NCBI GenBank assembly: GCA_947499755.1
Contig: CANMPU010000092.1
Coordinates: 1-5,301, forward strand
Source of the DNA: Betaproteobacteria bacterium
GTDB taxonomy: Bacteria > Pseudomonadota > Gammaproteobacteria > Burkholderiales > CANMPU01
DNA: 5,301 nt
Direction of reading: 5' to 3'
Part shown: positions 1-4,592 of the stretch, in pieces
Layout of the letters: every line of letters starts with the position of its first letter
Numbering within the stretch: the stretch's first letter is position 1
The notes under the pieces: generated by a model
The model's input: the letters and a program-made list of their open reading frames with translations, nothing else
Database searches by the model: none
Told to the model about the DNA's origin: nothing
Program-made: the position numbers and the translations under genes

Positions 1-107
1 TTAATGATAGAGACTGTCATTCCACGCGCCACAATCAGAGGAACGAGTTTCTCGACTAATGTGGTCTTTCCACTTCCGGAATATCCGGCAAATCCAAAGA
101 CTTTCAT
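1..107 (-). CDS. mobB: MobB, molybdopterin-guanine dinucleotide biosynthesis adaptor (N-terminal fragment)
   Basis: Only the first 35 codons plus two bases are present; the gene runs off the left edge. The peptide begins MKVFGFAGYSGSGKTT, with a P-loop (GYSGSGKTT, about residues 8-16) directly after the first beta strand, then a helix and the strand MTVSII. This matches the start of the MobB family, a GTP-binding partner of MobA in attaching GMP to molybdopterin to make the (bis-)MGD cofactor in the cytoplasm. The ATG is the natural start because the P-loop position then agrees with the family. The Shine-Dalgarno is weak (GGA about 8 bases upstream). It follows tupC on the same strand after an 82-base gap, so it may be read through from the tup operon or have its own promoter. 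Context supports a metal-cofactor role. Another small P-loop protein is possible but less likely, given how closely the start resembles MobB. Confidence 0.85.
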   Translation of the reverse strand, partial: MKVFGFAGYSGSGKTTLVEKLVPLIVARGMTVSII

Positions 108-143
108 CGCAATATCCGAATATTTACAGGAGATTTAACCACG

Positions 144-152
144 ATTTTAGCA
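144..152 (-). promoter_or_regulatory. Possible extended -10 element upstream of mobB
   Basis: On the minus strand the tupC-mobB gap contains TGCTAAAAT, an extended -10 form (TGn followed by TAAAAT, 5 of 6 to consensus). Transcription would start near 137, giving a leader of about 30 bases to the mobB ATG. No good -35 hexamer lies 16-18 bases upstream, which is tolerated for extended -10 promoters. This is a weak call; read-through from tupC explains mobB expression equally well. Confidence 0.25.
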
Positions 153-189
153 GATCAATTCGCAGGGTGCGCGTGCGCATAACTACCCA

Positions 190-879
190 CTAAGAAATAA
201 CTGCCAATTTTACGCCAGAGCTAGATGGGGTTTGGAGTGTGCCGTCGGCGAGCGTCAGTATATTCATATTGGGAAGTCGGATAATATCGTGGTCGTGACA
301 GGCGATTAAAACGCAATTGTTTTCCTGACACATTTTTTGAATTAAAGCGATGGTCTGCGCGCGTGCTGCTTGATCAAGATTCGCAGTGGGCTCATCAAGC
401 AAAACAAGTTTAGGGTTAAGAATTTTTGTTCGTGCTAAAGCAACGCGTTGCTTCTCACCACCCGACAGATGTCTGGGTGCTACGTTAGAGACGTGGTTCA
501 CTCCTGCCCAGTCGAGCGCTTCGCTCACCAAGGTATCACGTATTGGCTTTGCGATGCGCCTTACTTTCAAACCGTATTCAATATTGTGAGCAATTGTTGT
601 ATTAAATAAATACGGATGTTGTTCTACGTAGATTACTTGATAGCGTATCCAATCGCGCAAACTTGCGAGAGGGAGCGCTCTGTCTTCGAATTCGTAGGTT
701 TCGATCTTCGCACTTTCTAACCCGGCTAAAATACGCAACAACGTGGTTTTTCCTGAGCCGTTATCTCCGGTTAGAACATATGCCTTCCCAGCCTCTAGCT
801 TTATCTCGGGAATATCCAATATTCGGCGACTGCCGAATTCTTTGCGTAACCCTGTTACCCTAAGTAATGGCGCGCTCAT
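190..879 (-). CDS. tupC: TupC, tungstate ABC transporter ATP-binding protein
   Basis: This 229-residue cytoplasmic ABC ATPase would power oxyanion import through TupB. All nucleotide-binding motifs are intact: Walker A GDNGSGKTT (38-46), Q-loop Gln87 in EQHPYLF, signature LSGGE (138-142), Walker B LVLLDEP (158-164), D-loop NLD (167-169) and switch His195 in ACHDHD. It ends soon after the nucleotide-binding domain, so it lacks the C-terminal TOBE/molybdate-binding regulatory domain seen in ModC and many other oxyanion importers; short ATPases are usual for Tup systems. The ATG overlaps the tupB stop (ATGA, 4 bases), indicating translational coupling; a GAGGG lies about 9 bases upstream inside tupB. 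Tungstate rather than molybdate or another anion is inferred from the neighbouring TupA. The ATPase itself would not distinguish them. Confidence 0.88.
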   Translation of the reverse strand: MSAPLLRVTGLRKEFGSRRILDIPEIKLEAGKAYVLTGDNGSGKTTLLRILAGLESAKIETYEFEDRALPLASLRDWIRYQVIYVEQHPYLFNTTIAHNIEYGLKVRRIAKPIRDTLVSEALDWAGVNHVSNVAPRHLSGGEKQRVALARTKILNPKLVLLDEPTANLDQAARAQTIALIQKMCQENNCVLIACHDHDIIRLPNMNILTLADGTLQTPSSSGVKLAVIS

Positions 880-1571
880 TTAAGGCCGCCCTCACCCTGA
901 AAACGCGCAAGTGTAAAATTTAATCCCAGGGCCAATGCGATTAATACAAACCCTAATGCTATCCCTTGTGCAAATTCACCTTTGCTGGTCTCTAACGCAA
1001 TCGTTGTCGGGATATTTCGTGTTAACCCAGCGATATTTCCGCCTAACATCAGTGCGGCACCCACTTCCGAAATAATTCTCCCAAATCCATTAAATATCGC
1101 CGCCATGACGCCGAACCGGACCTCCCATAGAACGGTAAGGGAGGCACGTACCCTGCTCGCGCCTAAGCCTATCGCCGTATCGTGCGCCCTAGGGTCTGCG
1201 CCTTGAACAGCGGATATCGTGAATGCAACTAACACCGGAAGCACGATCATCATTTGGCCAAGAATCATCGCCGAAGGGGTAAACAACATGTGCAACGAAC
1301 CCAAGGGTCCTTGGCGCGATAACAACATATACAGTACCAGGCCAACGACAACGGTCGGGAAAGAAAGCAACCCTTGAATCACGATAACGATGGTACGTCG
1401 TCCAAGAAACCGTTTAGTTGCGAGAAAATAACCGGCGACAATTGCGATCGGCGCCACAATCGCAAGCGCCGTTAATGAAACACGTAGGGAAACAAATATA
1501 ATCCCCCACAACTCACGGTCACCGGAGAACAACAGATGAAATGCATCTCTCGTGCTCTGAAACAAATCCAT
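876..1571 (-). CDS. tupB: TupB, tungstate ABC transporter inner-membrane permease
   Basis: This 231-residue integral membrane protein should form the homodimeric channel that receives tungstate from TupA and docks to TupC. Hydrophobic segments lie at about residues 24-50, 60-84, 101-122, 155-178 and 203-222, the usual five-helix core of small BPD-type permeases. The cytoplasmic EAA-type coupling loop is at about 131-150 (DTAIGLGASRVRASLTVLW), followed by the conserved stretch FGRIISEVGAALMLGGN (163-179), characteristic of TupB/WtpB/ModB-like permeases. The start at 1571 is preceded by AGGG with a 5-base spacer. The stop overlaps the tupC start by 4 bases. The gap to the upstream porin gene is only 36 bases with no visible terminator, so co-transcription is likely. 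Family membership is clear; tungstate specificity rests on the operon partner TupA. Confidence 0.88.
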   Translation of the reverse strand: MDLFQSTRDAFHLLFSGDRELWGIIFVSLRVSLTALAIVAPIAIVAGYFLATKRFLGRRTIVIVIQGLLSFPTVVVGLVLYMLLSRQGPLGSLHMLFTPSAMILGQMMIVLPVLVAFTISAVQGADPRAHDTAIGLGASRVRASLTVLWEVRFGVMAAIFNGFGRIISEVGAALMLGGNIAGLTRNIPTTIALETSKGEFAQGIALGFVLIALALGLNFTLARFQGEGGLK

Positions 1572-1607
1572 CTTTACCCTATCGTATTTCTTGTTACTAA
1601 CTCTAGT

Positions 1608-3116
1608 CTAAAAATCAAACTGGGCGCGGAAATTAAATGCCCTTTCGTTACTGGTTGATGTGGCTCCGCCTGGCGCACCAGGGGTAATGACAACAGGCGT
1701 ATCAAAGTTGGTGTCAACATAGTTAACGGAAAGCTGCGTGTTTGGATTGACGATCCACTTTAATCCTAGCGACCAACTATCCGCTTTATTTGTCGCTGTC
1801 GTCGTGGTGCCTGAACCTGTCAATACGCCGGTACCCACAGCGTTTGTCGTTTTAAAATCACCCGCATCACAATTTGTATGACGTAACCCAAGCTCCAACG
1901 CACCCAATCCGCCGGCCCCCGGCTTAAAGTTAGCCTTAGGTCGTAAACGCCCGAAGACGCCTCCGGAGTACGCGTCTGCATATTTCTCACCGGTTATGAG
2001 CCAACTGGTGCTGACGTAGTAAATGTCGATATCTCTATCGTAATTGACACCCACAGCGCTGTTACCTTGATAATTTTCATTAAAGTACTCTGTCTGAAAT
2101 TTAACCGGCCCCCACGCAACTGCCGCTTCCAAAGCGCCGCGAGTTCGGTCCACGTCCGTTCCCGTAAAGGTTGCCGTATTGAAAAAGGTAATGCCGCGTG
2201 ATTCGGAACGGCCGCTAGTTAATGTCGTCACGGGAATTGTACCGTCCGAGAACGAACCACCCAAATGAAATACCGCATTCTTATAGTCCGCTAGCTGAGC
2301 AAAATTCACTGCAACGCGACCGATCACATCGTTACCATCGACACTGTTGTTTACGTCGTTGACATTCTTTCCCTGCCCTGTCGATACTGCTAACGCGTAA
2401 TTCACGCCGAGCTTCGGTTCGCCCCACACCATCGCGCCGCGCTCTTTTCCTGGAAGCTGCGCGTTAATCAACGAACGCTCTTGGAAATCGATAAATAAAT
2501 CGCTGGTTAAATCCTCTAAGGTCATGGGCATCTTAAATTGCCCGATACGGAACTGCACCGGTTTCCACCATGCAATGTTGAACCACGCCTCGTCTAACGC
2601 GAGTCCGCCGGTTGCAGAGGAAAAGTCTGCCTGAACCAAAAATGAATAGTCATTATAAAACTTGCCTTTCACACCGAGATAAGCACGACGAACGTCGAAG
2701 GTATCTGCATCTATGGCGTCGGCACCGCCGTAGTTCCGATAATCCAATTGAATCCGGCCATTGGCGGAAATCGAGGTCGACTTATCTGCGGACTCCCAGG
2801 TAATTCCATCCTTAAATTTTGCTTTAATCTCCGTTTTTGCTTCTTCCTTCTGCTTTTCCTTGCCTTCTTCTGCGAGCGCTTCTTTGAAACGCAACTTTCT
2901 CACGTCAGCCTTCTGAGCAGCCTTCTCTTCGGCGATATCATCCGCCAGCGACTGATATTCCTCGGCGGTAATGATCTTCTTCGCTTTTAATATTCCTAAT
3001 AATTTTTCCGCAGTATTCGATGACGCAAACGTCAGTGTCGTTACACTGAAAAATAACGACGCGACTGCAGCAAGTAAAATTCTGCTTCCCAGGCCTATCG
3101 ATTTTGATGATGCCAT
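1608..3116 (-). CDS. OprO/OprP-like (Porin_O/P family) outer-membrane porin
   Basis: A 502-residue outer-membrane beta-barrel protein. Residues 1-31 form a signal peptide: basic n-region with Lys5 and Arg12, hydrophobic core 13-28, cleavage probably after TFA (29-31). Residues about 36-102 are helical and very rich in Glu, Lys and Ala, likely a short periplasmic coiled coil. From about 105 the sequence has alternating amphipathic strands typical of Porin_O/P proteins (GRIQLDY, DVRRAYLGVKGKF, YSFLVQADFS, LDEAWFNI, FRIGQFKMP, SLINAQLPGKERGAMVWG). It ends in Phe (RAQFDF), the usual signal for outer-membrane barrel assembly. Known family members carry phosphate, pyrophosphate or other anions. Lying between tupA and tupB, it may admit tungstate or molybdate; that is inference from position. 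I chose the ATG at 3116 over the TTG at 3134 because a strong GGAGG sits 7 bases before it and the TTG version would read through that ribosome site. Confidence 0.88.
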   Translation of the reverse strand: MASSKSIGLGSRILLAAVASLFFSVTTLTFASSNTAEKLLGILKAKKIITAEEYQSLADDIAEEKAAQKADVRKLRFKEALAEEGKEKQKEEAKTEIKAKFKDGITWESADKSTSISANGRIQLDYRNYGGADAIDADTFDVRRAYLGVKGKFYNDYSFLVQADFSSATGGLALDEAWFNIAWWKPVQFRIGQFKMPMTLEDLTSDLFIDFQERSLINAQLPGKERGAMVWGEPKLGVNYALAVSTGQGKNVNDVNNSVDGNDVIGRVAVNFAQLADYKNAVFHLGGSFSDGTIPVTTLTSGRSESRGITFFNTATFTGTDVDRTRGALEAAVAWGPVKFQTEYFNENYQGNSAVGVNYDRDIDIYYVSTSWLITGEKYADAYSGGVFGRLRPKANFKPGAGGLGALELGLRHTNCDAGDFKTTNAVGTGVLTGSGTTTTATNKADSWSLGLKWIVNPNTQLSVNYVDTNFDTPVVITPGAPGGATSTSNERAFNFRAQFDF

Positions 3117-3123
3117 GTTCCTA

Positions 3124-3128
3124 CCTCC
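3124..3128 (-). promoter_or_regulatory. Ribosome binding site that fixes the porin start
   Basis: GGAGG within GGGGAGGTAG on the minus strand, 7 bases before the ATG at 3116. It is the strongest Shine-Dalgarno in the window and lies inside the longer TTG-started reading frame. It therefore supports the shorter protein beginning MASSKS and suggests high translation of the porin compared with tupA (AAGG) and tupB (AGGG). Confidence 0.8.
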
Positions 3129-3160
3129 CCACAATGAATTACGAAGAATATTTAAACACC

Positions 3161-3189
3161 GAAAGCACCCCTTTTAAAAACGCACTTTC
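3161..3189 (-). promoter_or_regulatory. Hairpin in the tupA-porin intergenic mRNA
   Basis: On the minus strand GAAAGTGC (3189-3182) can pair with GTGCTTTC (3168-3161): eight pairs including two G-U wobbles around a 13-base loop. It begins 38 bases after the tupA stop. No U-run follows, so it does not look like a complete intrinsic terminator. It could stabilise the tupA 3' end or mark an RNA processing site separating tupA from the porin message. The gap holds no convincing sigma70 promoter: a TTGTCA is present but lacks a matching -10. Confidence 0.35.
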
Positions 3190-3227
3190 AGCAAGTATTT
3201 ACTGTGACAATAATTTTGCCTGATACG

Positions 3228-4091
3228 CTATTTTGCGCTTGGATAAAACAATTGCTGGCCATCGACTCGAAAATCCGCAATAGCCTGCTGCCCCTCCGCT
3301 GACACGATCCAATTGATTAGTTGCATTGCGCCTTTGTAATTGATGTCTGGGTGCTTCTCCGGATTAACCGCAATGATTCCGTATGGGTTAAACATTTTAG
3401 GATCGCCTTCAACAAGCGCGTCCAATCCGACTTTTGCGCGGTAAGAACCATAAGTGCCGCGGTCCGAAAGTGTATAGGCACTGAGTTCATTGCTCATGGC
3501 GAGTACTTCACCCATGCCTTGACCGGCGGAAACATACCAGCTGCCGGACGGCTTGATATCCGCAGCAGCCCAATAATTCTTTTCCATCTTATGCGTGCCG
3601 GAATCATCGCCACGAGATACAAACTTTGCTTTTTTCTCGACGATTTTTTTAAACGCTAGTACGACATCCGTTGCTCCACGTAGCCCAGCGGGGTCTCCTT
3701 TAGGGCCGACAATGATAAAATCGTTGTACATTACATTGCGCCGATTAACGCCAAAGCCATTGGCGACAAATTTATCTTCATCACTACGCGCGTGGACTAA
3801 CACCACGTCCACGTCGCCGTTTTCGCCAAGCTTCAGTGCCTTGCCGGTACCAACCGAAACAACATTCACCACAGTGTTAAATTTCTTTTCAAAAATTGGC
3901 AGGAGATATTTAAGTAACCCCGAGTTTTCTGTGCTCGTGGTTGTAGCTATAAATATCTGTTCACTTGCCGTAGCGTAAGACCCGCACAAACCGCTAAGCA
4001 GCACCGCGAATAGACTGGCGCGTAGCCACGCGCCGCCGACTCGCTTTCCATGCGAGGGTTGCGATAAATACATATATGTATATTTTTTCAT
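3228..4091 (-). CDS. tupA: TupA, periplasmic tungstate-binding protein
   Basis: A 287-residue precursor of the high-affinity receptor that delivers tungstate to TupBC. The signal peptide has a hydrophobic core at about 25-38 and probable cleavage after ATA (40-42), leaving about 245 residues. Family motifs are all visible: TTTSTENSGLL (50-60), SVGTGKAL (79-86), DVVLVHA (95-101), RRNVMYNDFIIVGP (117-130), FVSRGDDSGTHKME (157-170), NPYGIIAVNP and INWIVSAEGQQAIADF near the C-terminus. These belong to TupA and differ from ModA and WtpA. An arginine has been implicated in oxyanion recognition in Desulfovibrio TupA; Arg117, Arg118 and Arg160 are candidates for its equivalent here. The start at 4091 has AAGG with a 7-base spacer; the alternative Met7 has no ribosome site. 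The n-region before the hydrophobic core is unusually long (24 residues). First gene of the probable operon with the porin, tupB and tupC. Confidence 0.92.
   Translation of the reverse strand: MKKYTYMYLSQPSHGKRVGGAWLRASLFAVLLSGLCGSYATASEQIFIATTTSTENSGLLKYLLPIFEKKFNTVVNVVSVGTGKALKLGENGDVDVVLVHARSDEDKFVANGFGVNRRNVMYNDFIIVGPKGDPAGLRGATDVVLAFKKIVEKKAKFVSRGDDSGTHKMEKNYWAAADIKPSGSWYVSAGQGMGEVLAMSNELSAYTLSDRGTYGSYRAKVGLDALVEGDPKMFNPYGIIAVNPEKHPDINYKGAMQLINWIVSAEGQQAIADFRVDGQQLFYPSAK
4068..4081. promoter_or_regulatory. Perfect 14-bp palindrome over tupA codons 4-8, possible operator
   Basis: ATACATATATGTAT reads identically on both strands and lies just inside the tupA coding region, about 65 bases downstream of the proposed transcription start. 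It contains ACATAT overlapping ATATGT, the same hexamer pair as in the dyad at 4187-4206. TACAT/TATAT half-sites are typical of ModE-type operators, but spacing here differs from what I recall of the E. coli consensus. A short AT-rich palindrome can arise by chance, so the operator role is inference. Confidence 0.35.
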
Positions 4092-4148
4092 ATCAAAACC
4101 TTATTCTCAGGTGGTGATTTAACGGCTGCTATCTCTAATACTTGATAA

Positions 4149-4178
4149 ATTTTAAGGTAAGACACCACACACCGGCAA
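4149..4178 (-). promoter_or_regulatory. Candidate sigma70 promoter for the tupA operon
   Basis: On the minus strand TTGCCG (4178-4173, 4 of 6 to the -35 consensus) is followed after 18 bases by TAAAAT (4154-4149, 5 of 6 to the -10 consensus). Transcription would begin near 4142, giving a leader of about 50 bases before the tupA ATG. It lies downstream of the terminator at 4350-4375, as expected for an independent tup operon. It is the best match I found in the gap, judged by eye. Confidence 0.45.
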
Positions 4179-4186
4179 CCGAGTAA

Positions 4187-4206
4187 ATATGTCTATTATT
4201 ACATAT
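4187..4206. promoter_or_regulatory. Inverted repeat upstream of the tupA -35, possible regulator site
   Basis: ATATGT and ACATAT are separated by 8 bases, giving a 20-base dyad that ends 8 bases upstream of the proposed -35. Position suits an activator or an upstream repressor site. The arms resemble ModE-like TATAT/ACAT half-sites and match the palindrome inside tupA. Which protein binds, if any, cannot be told from the window. Confidence 0.35.
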
Positions 4207-4294
4207 AACTACTGATTGAAATTAATTACCCTGCACAATCGCAACGCGAAAAAAAGGTGGTTCCGATAAACATTATTTCTAAGGGATAACGCAA

Positions 4295-4320
4295 GGTAGA
4301 GAATCGATAGGGCATCTACC
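4295..4320. repeat. Inverted repeat GGTAGA / TCTACC
   Basis: Perfect 6-base arms (GGTAGA 4295-4300, TCTACC 4315-4320) with a 14-base centre containing the palindrome ATCGAT. It lies between the terminator and the tup promoter, about 150 bases upstream of the proposed start. It could be a protein site or a weak hairpin; no function is assigned. Confidence 0.2.
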
Positions 4321-4349
4321 CAATAGGTGAACAGAATATCGGCGGGCAA

Positions 4350-4375
4350 GAAAAAACAAGGCGGGCTACGCCGCC
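4350..4375 (-). terminator. Intrinsic terminator downstream of the FMO-like gene
   Basis: On the minus strand GGCGG (4375-4371) pairs with CCGCC (4364-4360) across a 6-base loop, followed by TTGTTTTTTC (4359-4350). The GC stem plus T-run is the classic rho-independent form. It sits 217 bases after the FMO-like stop and would insulate the tup operon from upstream transcription. The five-pair stem is short, so efficiency may be moderate. Confidence 0.6.
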
Positions 4376-4592
4376 AGCGCTTTTAACACTCCCGTGGCTT
4401 AGGCCAACCAGTCGCGATCTCGGTTGATTTTGAATAGAGTTGCACCACCTAACTCGCTGCGACCTATTTGCGTTCTTTTAAAGCGTGTCGATTAAACGTA
4501 GCCCTAGCCGCATGGCACCACTTTACGGCCCCTAACGGCAAAAGCTCCGTCATGCCAGCGGAAGCATCCAGAATCAGCCTATCGGTTTAAGC
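4376..4592. other. Non-coding stretch between the FMO-like stop and the terminator
   Basis: About 217 bases with no open frame of useful length on either strand and no RNA gene that I recognise. It contains only minor symmetry: ACGG/CCGT arms near 4535-4550, GTCGC/GCGAC arms at 4412-4416 and 4459-4463, and TGGC/GCCA around 4396-4407. It could be a long 3' untranslated region, a remnant of lost sequence, or an unrecognised small RNA. The remaining gap from 4092 to 4349 holds only the sites listed separately. Confidence 0.4.

Noticed and set aside
3321..3978. Plus-strand open frames antisense to tupA (and similar ones across the porin, tupB and tupC)
   Set aside because: They lie wholly or mainly opposite well-supported genes, resemble no protein I know, and have no good ribosome sites; they are shadows of the minus-strand coding bias.
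3970..3990. Possible lipobox in TupA (LSGLCG)
   Set aside because: The residue before Cys36 is Leu, not Gly, Ala or Ser, and a good signal peptidase I site (ATA) follows, so a soluble periplasmic protein is more likely.
4341..4366. Direct repeat GGCGGGC (4341-4347 and 4360-4366)
   Set aside because: Only 7 bases, GC-biased, and one copy is part of the terminator stem; too short to call a repeat element.
4441..4545. Integron attC-like core motifs (GTTAGGT, GTTAGGG on the minus strand)
   Set aside because: No paired opposite core at suitable distance and no cassette structure; chance matches.
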